Assembly (NCBI GenBank): GCA_033807775.1
Contig: CM066315.1
Location: 58,434,820 to 58,498,819 of the forward strand
DNA from: Saussurea involucrata
Taxonomy: Eukaryota; Streptophyta; Magnoliopsida; Asterales; Asteraceae
Length of the DNA stretch: 64,000 bases
Direction of reading: 5' to 3'
Below the pieces are notes generated by a model that made no database searches, was not told the origin of the DNA, and saw nothing but the letters and a program-made list of their open reading frames with translations. The position numbers and the translations under genes were made by a program. Positions 45,330 to 58,000 of this stretch are shown one piece after another (position 1 is the first letter of the stretch; each line of letters opens with the position of its first letter).

Positions 45330-47245
45330 ATGGCTGAAGAAGTTCAAATGCAAGAAGTTGAGAAAGTTCCAAGGAAGAGAAAAATAGGTCACAAAAAGGG
45401 CAAGGGGAAGAAGAAAATGAAAGTGTTTCAGGGAAGTGGACAGAAGGTTAAAATGGATGGAAAAATGAAAAAGCTTTTCCGAAAAAAGGCAAGGGATTAT
45501 AATTCTGATGATAGTGATGATGCTAATGATGTTGACGAAGAGGAGCCTTCCCTCCCAATGAAGTTTGAAGAAAAGCAACCACATAATGAAAACGAGGAAG
45601 GTGATGAAAAATCTTCAGAGGAAGAAGCGGACGTGGATGAAGATATGGGCAATGACGACGTTTCTGATGATGAAGATGAGATAATTGAACATGGAATTAT
45701 GAAATTTTCTGAAGGATCCAAATCTTTCAAAAAGGCCTTTAAGAAAATAATAAAGAGGAGTGGATCAGACGATGTACTGGTAAGCCTCTTGATATATCCT
45801 TCATTATGTTTAAATTAAAAAAACTCCTTATATCTAAGTGTTTTTTTGAATTATATAATATTTATATACCGCAAACACCATAAATAACATGAGATAGAGA
45901 GAATTCTTAACTATGCTATTTTAGTTCATTTATGCATTTTGCTATTGGTGTAGGGTCCTGTATTATCTGCTTACAAGAAGCTTGTGGTAAAAAAGCTTGC
46001 CGAAGAAGCTGATGAAAGGAAAGTTAAGGGGGATGCAAAAAAGGAAAAAACCTTGGTAATTCATATGGATTTGGGTATTATTTTCTATTTCATGAATTAT
46101 GAACATGTAGGCCGTTGTGCTGACCGTGATTTTTTTGGATATAAAGTTAGGAGAGAAAGGACACGTAAAGCCTGATTCCTTCTTAGTCTCGCATGAGAAA
46201 CTACTCATTGGAGTTGCTACAAAGGGAGGTATGCTATTTCGTTTCATGTTGGAAAAATAGAAAATTTTGAATTATTGAAACTTGCAAACTAACTTGTTCA
46301 CAATTTTCATGTGGTGGCGGAACTTTCAGTCGTCAAGTTATTTAATGCTGTGAGTTTCTTGAGTCATAAACTTGATAGTTTGTTCCTCTGTTTCTGTCAC
46401 AGGCATTAGCTACATTTTCTTGAATTTCTGCTTATTGTTTCTTGTCTTTCACAGGTTAACAAGGCCCAAAGTTCGCAGAAAGGTTTAAATCCATCAAGGT
46501 CGAAAGATGCTAAAGGTGTGTGCAATAAAATGCTTCGCTTTTCTCCTTTTAAATGTGTAGGGTCCAAAAGTGCTTCCGTGGGTCTAAACAGATTAGCATA
46601 AGAAAACCTTACTAACCCCTATGCAAAACCTAATTATGTTTCGAAACTAACAATACATTATTTTGATATGGTTCTTTGTAACCATATATAAATTTCAAAG
46701 ATGGTTGATTGTTGTTCTTTGACTTTTCAGTGATTCAGAAGCGGAGGAAAGAAGCCTTCTTTACAGAGTTAGGCAAAACCCCATCTGGGTCGAGTGCGAT
46801 GGTGCTGTCTTCTCTCCTTTTCTTACTTTTACCACCAAATGTTTCCAGCAAAATCATTATTGTGGGGGGCATTGCGTTTGGGCAAAATCCAATTGACTCA
46901 CTTGTACCTTTGGTTTACAATACAGGTGGCAAGCGGGGGTGATGGAGAAGGTCCTGGTTGGGCTCCTTTACGCGATAACTATATGTTGACAACTTCTAAG
47001 TTAAAGGACTGGGATAAGGCAGCTGTAAGAAATCTCTTGCTTTCTTTCTTTCTTTCCACTAGTCTTTGTTTTTTGCTTTCTAGTGGGATATATTGGGTCT
47101 GTTTGGAAAGTTCATATATAATGGTGCTATAAGGAGTGGGTGGGTACTAAATGTGGAATTCTTATGGATGTGTGTGTAGGATGCACCCGAAGAAACGGAC
47201 GATTTTGGAAGACAAGAAGATGATAGTTCATCAGACGATGATTAG
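45330..47245 (+). CDS. RRP15: RRP15-like ribosome-biogenesis protein, 316 aa, 8 exons
   Basis: Exons: 45330-45779, 45954-46055, 46147-46228, 46330-46349, 46455-46515, 46731-46801, 46926-47024, 47180-47245. All are GT-AG and the phases sum to 951 nt. Residues 1-55 are Lys-rich with nucleolar-signal-like runs (KRKIGHKKGKGKKKMK). Residues 55-125 are strongly acidic. The Rrp15 domain starts at about 151: GPVLSAYKKLVVKKLAEEAD, EKGHVKPDSFLVSHEKLLIG, VVKLFNAVNKAQSSQKGLNP, and ends with WAPLRDNYMLTTSKLKDWDK. The C-terminus is an acidic tail. In yeast, Rrp15 acts in pre-60S rRNA processing in the nucleolus; the same role is inferred here. The gene looks intact. Its upstream boundary is a MITE. Confidence 0.9.
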
Positions 47246-48179
47246 TCATGTAAACGTGTAAGGTTTACGAGTATGAATTTTGTAAGTTTTGCTGCTGCTT
47301 GTATTATTCAAGTGAAAGGTGATTTTGATTCTAGGGTTTTCAAGTAACTTGTAAGCAAATCTCTCTTTGAAAATGTGACCAAAATTGTATTATGTATTTA
47401 CAAATATTGTTTATACCAAGACCAATTTGGTACAAAACTGATATCTTCATTCAGTTTTTGGGCTTTTTTTTGTTTTTAAGTTTTGCTTTATTTTAGCTGA
47501 GAAATTGCAAGTGGGTTCCACAAATGTACGACCTACTTATGTCGAAGAAAGGAACGGTTGGCTAATTGCGCGATTGTTTTGTTATTTCGATTTCGATTGT
47601 CGAACCATTAGAATCCGCTAAAACCAATGTTTTGGATCAAGGTTGGACTAAATCTTTAGATTTTGAAGCATTAGTACTTAGCTTGCAAGTATATTGATTG
47701 AAATAGAATGGAACAAACTAAAATAATAAACTACAGTGGTTTATACAAAACTATGAACAAGTGTGAAATTAGTCCCTATAGTTTGCATTTTGCTTTAAAA
47801 ATGGTCCATAGTACTAACTTTATTAAAAATTGTCAATTAAGTGAGGGCATTTACTTTTGTTTTTTATTAATTAATAGTGATTTCAATGTGTGTTTGAAGG
47901 CCTTGTTATACATGTACCAAGACAATTGATAAATAATAAATTAACATTCTAAATCTAATCTTTTAGAGTTTTCAAAAAGGAAGAAATATAAAAGCAAACA
48001 TATTACCAAGAACAGAACATAAGGTCTGCTTTATTCAAGTTAAAGCCAAATCCCTGCTTTATAAGGTCTGCTTTATTCAAAAGACAATCAACTTTTTAAT
48101 ATATCCAAAATAAAATCTTTACTTTTAAAGATCAAAATCCTTAGATTAAAAAAAATCAAGTTCCTTTGGATGGGTTTCG

Positions 48180-48429
48180 TCTAGATGCCTCTTTTTTTTG
48201 ATCTTGTGGGATGCTTGGATAAATTCTCCTACCGTTGTGGTTTTTTTATCCGGTTCCGTTTTGTTTTTTGTTGTGTTTCTTCTTGTTAGCGGGATGCTTT
48301 TGTTTGTTGATAGGTCGTTTTGTTAGCTTCGTCTTCTCGCGTCCTGTTGCTTGTCAATCTGCCCTTCGCAGGTTCTTTTTCTTTTGTATTGTTTCGGTTT
48401 CCTTTTAATATAATTGCTTTTCGAAAAAA
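48180..48429 (+). mobile_element. Possible 3' end of a LINE
   Basis: T- and GT-rich text ending in TTTTAATATAATTGCTTTTCG followed by an A run, as at the 3' ends of plant L1-like elements. There is no reverse-transcriptase ORF and no clear TSD. Low confidence. Confidence 0.3.
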
Positions 48430-49099
48430 AATCAAGCTTATATGATGAAAATAGATCAAAGACTTGTGATATTGATGTTAAAGATGTCAGATAAGGTGGA
48501 CAAAGTTAGAACTTTGACATACAAGGAAAAAACAAAGAAAAATGAATAGAGAAAAACTAGAAAGGTCGACTTAGTTGTTTTGTGTAACATGATAGAACTG
48601 TAGAACTTGAAAATAAATAAAGACAAAAATTTCAAAATTACACAAAACATAGAAGGCGAACACCCAACTCAAATCAAGATTCAAGAAATCTAACGTTCAA
48701 AGGGCCCCGAAATTTTGGAGACCCTATTCAAAATCCCAATATTTAACATGTTAAAAGACGGCCCTGGGTGATATCATGACGGTGTCTTGTTGTGCACGTA
48801 TATATATATATGTTGATATAATTTGTATTAAATATATTATTTATTAGAAAAAATGAATTTTAAGGGTAAAAAAGAAGAAATTGTCTTCGTCTTGGTACAT
48901 GTTCACAGCTCTAAAAGATTAGATTCAGAATGTTAATTTACTATTCATCTTCGTCTTCTGTTAGGTTAAAATCCTCTAGGGTTTCGGTGGTGAGGTAAGA
49001 ACGATTCAATCGGGAAGGGATGAAGGGTGATGGATTTGGTGGTGGTTTTGAGTTGTGATAATACGACGGAAAAGGAAGCTCAAAGGGGTGGGTGGCATG

Positions 49100-49465
49100 G
49101 GCGGACCCAAGTGAGGAGATACGGTGGCACGTGCCACCGTATTAATCGTCCGACGAAGAGTAATTTTTTTTACTTCTATGAAGGGTGCAACCGTATTAAC
49201 CAAAAATCCAAAAAAACACTTGAAATCAACCAAAAATAAAAAAAGTTCTCTCGAGATCGATAAAAAAACTTAAAAATTCCTCGAAATCGAGAAAAAAACT
49301 TAAAAATTCCTCGAAATCGAGAAAAAAACTTAAAAAAATCCCTCAAAGAAGTGGAATTAGGATAAAACAACATCGAACGATTTGAATTTTTTTTAGGTTC
49401 GTCAAAAGTGCCACATATGAAAAAATTCATTGTGCCACCGTATGAAAAAATTCATGGGTCCACCT
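49100..49465. mobile_element. MITE-like unit with a 30-bp tandem repeat
   Basis: The left side gcggaccca...tacggtggcac is mirrored at the right by its inverse gtgccaccgta...gggtccacc. Inside, 49240-49340 is three copies of a 30-bp unit with CTCGAAATCGAGAAAAAAAC. Ends are only approximate. Confidence 0.45.
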
Positions 49466-50227
49466 ATGGTGGGTGGTGCTAAAAGGTGTTCTTTGCCGGA
49501 AAAGAAAGCAGGAGGTGGGGTGGTGCTGAAAGGTTTTATTATTTTATTATTTTATGATATAAATAATATGTTTTTTATTTTATTTTAAGTAAAATAAGAA
49601 AATGACAGATTTGCCCCTCGTCTGGGGGAGGGACCAATTTAACCTACAAAACACGATTTTTGAATCACCACAAAGAAAAAAAAACATTCATAAGAGACCA
49701 AAAACATATATAATTTACTCTTCCTTTTATAAAAAAAAGGTTAGATATAAATATATATCTTTTCGTTTATCTCAAAATCCATATTTTCCTACACAATCAT
49801 CTTAAAGTATTCTTAACAGATTTTTTATAAAAAAATTAACAGATTTTTATAAGAAGTTTAACAAATTTAAAATCTCTAAAAAGATTATATTTATCTCTAA
49901 CAACTTTCATATTATAACTAATTAAATATATCATATATATAATAAAATATTATTTCCTTTTTCCAAACAATTAATTTCAATATTTTTATTTGTAAGAATA
50001 TAATTAAAAAATAATTATTTCTCACTATAAACATTTTTTAGAAGTTATTCAAATCTGAAAATTTTCACACTCTATTTCATAATTTCTTTTATTTTAAAGG
50101 GAGGTTTTAGAGAAAAAAACATATACCTGAATCTTTGTTTTCTTTGCTTAAGAAAATATGTTAAAGATACTATATGCTATAATTTTGTTAAAATATATGT
50201 TCTCATAGCTTTTCCTTAAGTTAGTTT

Positions 50228-52947
50228 TTATTTTGGAAATTTAATTAAAATGCCCCAACTTTCACTTTTGACTTGCAATAATATTCCATTTTTCTGTGGT
50301 TTTGCACAAATGAAGGAACAACAACCAAAACCATCATTGAAGAACAGCCCGAAAATCGGTGAGAGACTCAAAGTCGTAGTAGGATGAGGCACCGATGTAG
50401 GGAGGGACAAGTTTAGGTTGCTTACATTTGGAATCTTCCCTTCAGTTGCCATTTCCTTGAACACCTTGTCGATAGGATTCTTGACTTTGGGAAGACAGAT
50501 TTCTTCTTTCATCGATTGAAGTTTTGCCCTTTCATCAGAAGAAAGAATTATGTTGTGTTTCCTTTTAATCTCCTTCATCTTTTCCATCAATCCTTCAATA
50601 CATTTGACAAAAATGTCTTTCTTTGGGTTTTCATTTCTGACCAAGTGTTGAGAGATCTCATACCATTCGGGGAGACCGAACTGTTTGAGGTGACTATCTT
50701 TCACACCTTTCATTGAGCCGTCTTCTCTATCGATGATCAGCCTGATATCCTTCGGGTTGGCTCTGGAGGTAGCAATTTTGACATTCGAGATCGGGGATCT
50801 GCTAAGTCGGTGGTGCATGGTCTTTTTGTACCAACTTATTTCTTCATTTCTTTCTTCTTCAATGGCACTTAGCACAAATTTTTGAGTGAGTAGGGGATCG
50901 GCAGACTTGGCTTTGTTGGCCTCTTCTTTTGCAGCTTTCAGAGAGAGAGCTTTAGATTTATCCAAATCAATTTGAGCAAGTCTAGCTTCCTCAATTTCTT
51001 GAGGAGAAACACCAAGATCGGTGGTGGTTTCTTGGGATGGAGGCTTGAGTTTTAAAGATTGAGCATCCTCAGGTCGGGCCCCATACTTTGCCAATTCCTT
51101 CTTTTTCTTTTCTTCTTTTGCCAATTCTTCGGTCGAGAGAACTTTCTTGCCTTTGTCTTTGGGAGTTTTAGAAATTTGCTCCCCCTCAGAAGATGCAAGA
51201 ATTTTCTCCCCCTCAACAAGATCGGTGGTACCTGTATGTGTGGTTTCCACCGATGGAGATTTCGGTGGTGACACAGCTTGATCTTTGGTGGCCTGTGCTG
51301 TTTTATCGGTGGAATGTGGAGGCTTGTTGCTGATAGATTTCTTGATGGAAGGTAATTTTGGTTGATAAACAGACTTCTCCCCCTCAGCAGCAGCCGAAAC
51401 CTTAAAACCCAACTGTTTAAATACACTGTCAAATTTTGAGTGAAGAAAAGCCAAGCTTGTAGTGGTGGCATCGGGGATCAGGGAGAAATCACCCAAGTCC
51501 ATTTCCCATTGGGATTTCTCTTGCAAGTGGTCGGTGGTAGAAGCATTGGTTAAGGAATCCACTTTGGAAGACAAGGAAACAATTTCATTATACATGGGCC
51601 GAAGTGCATCGGCAAGGGCAACAACAAGTATCTGCGGTAACTGGGATTCAAGAACTGAGATTCTGGAGTTGGCTTGTGAAATCATGGAAATTGTGGATTG
51701 TAGAAATGCAGAGTGTCGCCCAATGCTTGGAGAGGTATAGCCACCGATTTCTGGGAGAGTGAATCGTAGGCGTAGTGGATCAGCGTCGGTAGTGAGATTT
51801 GGGAGGTAAGTGGACATTTCATCGGAATAGAGAACTTTCGGTGGAGGGGGATCTCGGAGGGGAGAATCTTCTCTAATTGGTGTAGGCGATCGGCATGGGG
51901 TAGGGGATCGATGTGGAGAGGGATATCGTCGGGGAGTTAATTGAGTCTTCGGTGAGGGAGACTCGGTGGGGTTTTCCTCGATGGACGGGATGGTTCGGGG
52001 AGAACCAGTGTCCTCCAAAAGAAACTCAAGGAAATTACCTGGGGGGGGGGGGAACCCTGAGCGGGTTGTGCATCATCAATCTCAAAGAGATCGGGTGTAA
52101 GGCTGTGAAGTGAGAATTTAGAACCCTCGAGGGGAGAGACCTCGAGGTCATCTCCACCACCCTCAGAAACGAGTGGGGAGGTAAGTTGTGGTTCCTCCAA
52201 TTGTACAACTGAAGCCTTTTGAGAGGCAACAAAGGAGACGGTGGGGATGATAACGGATTCCCTTGGCTCGGAAGGGTGAATTTCAACAACTGGCGATTTT
52301 TGAGAATCGACAGTTGGATTAGTCGGTTTGGCCGAAGGCTTTCGAGACCTCTTTGAAAGAGATCGCGAAGGGGAAGATGAGTGCCTCCGCTTTCGAGATG
52401 GGGTTTGAACCAGGGAAGATGGGGATTGGTCTTGACCACTTGTCTTTCTAGATAGACAATGGATCACATGAGCAAAGAAGAAGTTCCAAACCCCACCCAT
52501 ATTTTTGCGACGAAGAGTACCTGGTCCTTTAGAAGACTTGGAAGTTTTATCCTCAGATTGTTGGATATAGCCAAGAGTGCTTATGACTCGCTCAAGGAAG
52601 TTATCGACATGTATGTCAACATACTCTGAAAAGGCTTCGATCCGGAGAGCACTACGGACATCATCTACGCCAAAAGTAACATCGTGATCACCCTCTTCGT
52701 CAGTAAAGATAGAGGTATGAATGGCTTCATTGGAAATATCATACACACGGGAAAGCCAAAATTTGCCAATGAGCACTTTGCTCATCTTAGGGTTGCAAGA
52801 GAAAGCATGGAGAAGGGGTGAGCGAGTTAAGAACTTGATAACGGTGTTGAACTCGGGATGTGCAGGATCGGATTCGAAACGAGCGACGTGGTTGCAAGGG
52901 TTGAAGATGAGGTCTTCAAAACACGTAGGGATTTTGTTGGGCGCCAT
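50228..52947 (-). pseudogene. Extra ORF downstream of pol, Sirevirus-type copia element 1 (frameshifted)
   Basis: The ATG at 52947 opens 336 codons (MAPNKIPTCFEDLIFNPCNH, FLTRSPLLHAFSCNPKMSKV, IGKFWLSRVYD, NFFFAHVIHC). A run of 12 G at 52041-52052 shifts the frame, and a second frame continues to 50228. It is rich in Ser/Pro/Thr, with a basic patch (SRKRRHSSSPSRSLSKRSRK) and helical charged segments. The order RNase H then large ORF is that of Sireviruses, whose post-pol ORF is often called env-like; I see no signal peptide or membrane segment. It is homologous in order and motifs to 55073-59182. The last 20 codons read into a MULE-like end, so the natural C-terminus is lost. Confidence 0.65.
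50234..50300. repeat. MULE-type terminus
   Basis: tGGAAATTtAATTAAAATgCCCC and the next 30 bp (actttcacttttgacttgca) match the inverse of the right end at 14500-14567, and less closely the ends at 29428 and 34402. The outermost base faces left, so the element would extend rightward into the copia remains. No matching right end was found in the window. Confidence 0.6.
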
Positions 52948-53553
52948 TGTTGTCGGTAAAAAAATAGAGATTTTGATGGGGAAGGTTTCAGGTTTCGTGG
53001 AGAGAAAATGATAGAGAGAGAGAATGGCTAGGGATGGTTTATATATATAGAAGTAGGGGGAGGGTTGATTATTTTAAAAAGGAGAGGGAACGGTTTGAGG
53101 GTTAAAGATTAAAAAAAATGGGGTAATGATGGGATATGGGAATGTGTGAGCGTGGGCGGCTTGGAATGGGAAGGGTCACTTCTCATCCTGACACTTAGGG
53201 TTTTTATGCTCATGGAAGCATGGGGAAGCGTATTCGATAAGATTTAGAATCAGTGGTGAGTGGGTATCGGTGTAACAGTGATTTCGGTGAAGGATTGCTT
53301 CGGGGTAGAGTGATACCGATAATGTTGTTGAGAGCATACCACCGATATGAGAAACAATTCGGTAAGAAGGAAGAAGAGCATACCACCGATATAAGAGAAT
53401 CGGTGGTGAGGATCAATCGGTGGTTGTATTTGACCAAGTTGTGAGCTATTTCGGTAGAGGAAGTGCTACCGACAAGATGAAAGATTTCGGTGTAGAAAGA
53501 AACAGAAGAAATTGTCCACCGATGAGAGATCGATGGAGGTTTAGGACACATAT
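52948..53553 (-). other. Region between RNase H and the extra ORF, copia element 1
   Basis: Non-coding. The word ATCGGT(GG) or its inverse ACCGAT occurs more than ten times at 53250-53535. The 60 bp before the ATG at 52947 are pyrimidine-rich on the minus strand, like a plant 5' untranslated region. Confidence 0.5.
53038..53048 (-). promoter_or_regulatory. TATA-like box before the extra ORF of copia element 1
   Basis: The minus strand reads CTATATATATAAACC, about 90 bp upstream of the ATG at 52947. A similar box (CTATATAAACTC) lies before the second element's extra ORF. Promoter activity is inferred. Confidence 0.45.
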
Positions 53554-53830
53554 TTATTGGAAATTGCACATTCCAAGTTCACTTATTAGAAAGTTGAACC
53601 TGGCTTCATCAAGGGGTTTAGTGAACAAATCAGCAAGTTGTACATCGGTGGGAATGAAATGCAGCTCAATGTCACCTTTGGATATGTGGTCCCTGATGAA
53701 GTGATATCTGATGTCTATGTGCTTTGATCTGGAATGGAGAACTGGATTATTTGCAATGGCAATTGCACTCGAATTATCACACAGAATTGGGACTTTGGAG
53801 TAGAATTGATTGTAATCCCTTAGTTGATTT
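53554..53830 (-). pseudogene. Copia RNase H fragment, copia element 1
   Basis: The minus strand encodes the end of a Ty1/copia RNase H: ILCDNSSAIAIANNPVLHSR, KHIDIRYHFIRDHI, IELHFIPTDVQLADLFTKPL, ending ELGMCNFQ-stop. The upstream part is cut off at 53830, where the LTR of copia element 2 begins. The visible frame is open. Confidence 0.85.
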
Positions 53831-54804
53831 TGTTGGTCCCGAAGGGCTATACAAGTTTGTAGAAGGGGGGGGGGGGGTTGAATACAAACACATAGATTTT
53901 ACTTTTCTAAATTGTTTATTGATAAATCATTAACAATTTACAGCTTGTTGCAGAAACAAGATTAAGGATAAACCTAAATCTAAACAAGTTGGAACACTAA
54001 GTTTCTTGCACTAAGAAAGAGAAGGAAATTACTAATAATAACCTATCTCAAGATAAGAAGGATGAACTTGTCCAGAGTTAGCAAGTTACTTCAAAATGAA
54101 GTGAGTTCATCTTCTTATATACTGCATGCATTTAATGCATTGCAGTTTACACTTTACACGTGGCAGCAACTGATTGGTTGCATGTCATTGACCTTTGTTG
54201 ACAACCTTAGTAGCCGCATGTTTGAACAGTGTAGTATCAGAGTGGTTGTACGAATTCAGACAATAAGGAGGTTCTTTTTCTGACATATCGTACGGAGACG
54301 TGCACGGGTGGTTTAGACAAAAAGTACTTTGTACGGAGGACTTTGTGATCAGCTTTTCGTTGATTCAGCGATCTATCATTCTTTATCAGCGAATAATAGA
54401 ATTCAGCGATAGCTAAAGTCTTGTACTTGATACTTCACGTTGAGTGGACAAATCTGAGTCTTCGCTGATCCGCATCAGTTCATTAGGAGACTTGTCGCTG
54501 GTTCTTGAGCTTGATCTTCGACTTCAGCGTAGAACCTATGTTAACGTGAAACTTGTCTTCAGGGATCATAAGTAAACAACTAACTTATCAGAGATCACCA
54601 TAAGTACTGAACAGACTCAGAGTATTATGGTGAACAGTGTTCGCTGACTGTTTAATCTAAAGAGCGAGAGTTCCTATCAGCGGTACTGTAAGATCTTAGT
54701 ACTTATCAGCGATAGTGAAACTCTGATACATATTGTTTACTTACAATTTTCACTAAGTATATAAGAGAGGGTCATTATCAAATCACTGAGGGTTTGGATC
54801 AACA
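53831..54804 (-). repeat. 3' LTR of Sirevirus-type copia element 2
   Basis: The 974-bp LTR begins on the minus strand TGTTGATCCAAACCC at 54804 and ends GGGACCAACA at 53831, with a polypurine tract adjoining. It is inserted in the RNase H of copia element 1; the predicted TSD is gattt (53826-53830) with its partner beyond the right edge. A TATA-like box (GTATATAAG on the minus strand) lies at about 54113-54122. CAGCG/CGCTG words occur about ten times, and a 13-G run is at 53865-53877. Confidence 0.85.
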
Positions 54805-54818
54805 ATCTCCCCCTATTT
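54805..54818 (-). promoter_or_regulatory. Polypurine tract of copia element 2
   Basis: The minus strand reads AAATAGGGGGAGAT directly before the LTR start TGTTGATCC, the usual Sirevirus form. Confidence 0.8.
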
Positions 54819-55072
54819 GATTATGACACAACAACAGAGAAAATTGCTATTTAATGAAAACATAAGGATAAAAAGAACTCATAAAATATTTGTCCCTTTT
54901 ACTGTTTTCTGGGATCTTTTCTGTACTGATGGAGTAAAGTACGTTCGCTGAAATTTTTCTTTAAACTTTGTAAAGATTACAGAGGGAAGTGGAAAAATTA
55001 CAAGTACAGCGAATAAAATTACAAGTACAAAAGATGTAGACAAATAAGGATAGAAAGAATTACAAGGCGATC

Positions 55073-58000
55073 CTATCCGTCAAAAGGTTCTTCCTTGATG
55101 AGTAGTTCATCGAGGGTCTTTGATGCGGGAATCATCCAGTCAGGGACATCTACTCCTTGATTCTTTTTCTTCAGAGCTTCTTCAAAAATCAAGGGCTTCA
55201 GGTGTCTAGCTTTAATGTCGCATCTGACTTCACACCAGTATATGAGATCTCTGAGTTGTTCGATGGGAGCGATGTGGAGCTCAGAGATACGTTGAAAGTG
55301 ATAGTTTCCATCGTAGTCTAGAAAGAATATACCATAAGGATCACTTACAACTGTGCTAGGAATGAAAGTTTCTCCAGGTGGTAGGGAGGTGTCAAGCACT
55401 GAGAGATCAGCATCAGGGCCAAGAACTTCAGCACGAGAGAAACCAATACCTGTTTCATTCCGTATAGAAGGACCTGAGTCTGAGACTTTCTTTTCCTTAG
55501 CAGAGACTTTTCTTTGTTGAGGAGGAAGAAGAGTAGAAGGAGGAATATCCACATCAGAGGAAACCAGGTCGATCTGTTTGTTTAAGATCTTCTCGTCATG
55601 GCTTTTGAATTTTGAGCGCGATCCCTGAATGGCTAATTTTGTTTCTAACCATTCAGAGAGACCAAACTTTTCTAAGGTAGTAGCATAGAAGGTTTGCTTG
55701 GTCTTGTCTTCTCTGTAGACATCCACTTCCACAACAGGAACGTCTGCGTACAGTCTTCCTCTGATGTTTACTTTGATGATTTTGGATGGTCTAGATCGAT
55801 AGGTCAGCATTTGTTTACCCATTCCAAAGTCGTATCAGAGACCTTAGTCTTTTCTCTAACGATCTTTTGAGCATCATCCCATAGCTGACGTTGAACATCA
55901 ATGGGAGCTCTTTTCAGCTTGGGGTCTTTTACTGATCGTTGAGTAAGCCGGATGGCGTATTCTCTGTCTTTTTCTTCTGCTTCCTTTCTTTCAGCGATTA
56001 GGCGTTCAACTCTAAGGTGTTCCTGGTATTCCTTTTGGGAAATTCTGAACTTTGGAGGAACCGAAGGAAGTTGATCACGCTTCAGAATGATTCGCTGATC
56101 TTCGAGTCTCTTGATCATTTCATCTCTCTTTTCTTGTTCCTCTTCACTTAGCTTTTGAGGAGCCAAGGAAGGTCTGTTTTTGTGAGAGAGCATCAGGTTC
56201 ATCAGTCTCAGAGATCAAATCTAAGACCGGGATTATTTCTTCATCGTTGGGAGCTGGGATTATTGTTGGTGAAGTCGCAGCTGTAGGAACTTCAGCGATA
56301 TCCTCAAACAGGGGAGAGGACTAGCTGAAACACAACGATCTTACAAGTAAGAACTTGGGTAGAACAGAGATAGAAAGAATGGGATAAAGTGTATGGAGGT
56401 TTGTGGAGTATAGAACTGATAGTGTATGGAGGAGGGATGTGGAGTAAGGAAGAGGTTAATGTACCTGACAAACCGTCTTTTTAAGCAAGATCATCAGATT
56501 TTCATCTTCAGCAACACTTTTTCCTTTGCCCTTGTCAGCTTCAGATGCTGATGGCTTTGTCTTTGTCCGCTCCCCTGAAGGTTCATTTATCCGAATCCCT
56601 TTAAGAGCTATAGTTCTCTGAGCAGGCTTGACGATAAAAGAGTCATCATCATCATCGTCATCATCATCATTCTTTGGAGAAGAGGATGGTTCATCATCAG
56701 ACAAGTCGATGGCTTCTTCATCTTCAGCTTCAGACTCAGTTTCTTCTTCGAGTTGCTCCCCCTCAGATACAGAGGTAAGCTTCTCGGTTCCCTCAGGGTG
56801 TTCATCTTCCTGAGCTCCAGCGGCTGCTTCAATTGTCTTCTCACCTTCTTCAGTAAAGGTGAGGTCTTCAGTCTTCTCCCCCCTGATAGATTCATCATGG
56901 GAAAGGTCTTCAGCGCTCTTGGAAAGGTCTTCAACGCTCTTCTCCCCCTCTTTTTCATGATGAGTGGGGGAGGAATGTGATGATTCGGCAACTTGTGTTG
57001 TATCCCTGTCTTCTTGGCCAGGGATCCCCACACAGATTTCAATCGCTGATAATATGTTTTCTATGCCAGAAATACCAGGATTGATCTTCACGAATTCAGC
57101 ACGATCCACCGTAGTAAAAGATGGAGGTGCAGGGGCAGGTGCAGGGGCGGTCGTGTTGGTCAGGATCTGCTGCAATAATGTCTGAATTGAAGTGATGTCA
57201 TTCTTCATCGTATTGACATCGGTCTTCACAGAACTCATGTCAGTTTTTACTGAACTGACATCAGCCTTTACAGCAGACAAATCACCTTCGAGTGTGCCAA
57301 CCGATGTCTTCAGCGTTGTGACTTCGCTGGACATGGTGTCAACTGATTTCTTGATGTCGAGGTAGTCTGTGTAGATATCAGAGAGAACTTTGGCAAAGTC
57401 GGTGAGTGATTTATCAACCTTCTCCAAGTCAGCTTTGGAGGCATTCTTTTCGACGACAGTTGTCAGCTTTGTAAGATTCTCTCCAGCGTTTGTTACAGCT
57501 GAAGAGTTGTCGAAAAGAGTAGTAGTGAGACCTGTCAGCGTCGTGTCTATTGTCTTCAGAGAGGCGTTGATGTCTCTCAAATTAGGACATGTAACATATA
57601 AGAACTTGTGAACAGAGGAAAGCTCAGAAGTTTGGGGTTCAGTTACAGTGTATATGGGTTGGTGTGTACCTGCAGGAGGATTGGTGAATTCATCAAAATC
57701 TCGAGTTCCTGAGAAAAGTTCCATGTCGTCAGCTAAAGTGCGTGGATGTATGGTCATCTCTGCAGGTCCTATGCCCATCACTCCTTGAAGAGTATTTTCT
57801 TTAGCTTCTGGAGGAATGACAGGTGCTTCAGTGATAACTGGAGTAGAGTTCAAATGAGTAGAGGGAGAAGCGAAGGATAAGAATGGAGGTTGGGTACTGA
57901 GTTCAGCGTTGGATTCGCTGAGAATCTCTTCATCAGTCTTTTGAGAGACTGAAAGAGGTTGGGTAGTTTCCAAGTTTGTAACCTCAGCGTTTAGAGACGC

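Larger units (their letters stand above)
47246..50227. other. Spacer with repeat fragments
   Basis: No host gene is seen in nearly 3 kb. It holds a possible LINE tail (48180-48429) and a MITE-like unit (49100-49465). The first 200 bp are probably the RRP15 3' untranslated region. The last 500 bp are very AT-rich. Confidence 0.4.

Noticed and set aside
45497..45730. Minus-strand Ser-rich ORF opposite RRP15 exon 1
   Set aside because: It is a shadow of the acidic Asp/Glu coding stretch read on the other strand.
56608..57042. Met/Lys/Leu-rich ORF of 144 codons in the copia element 2 extra ORF
   Set aside because: It is an out-of-frame reading of the acidic, Ser-rich coding region; the main frame is continuous across it.
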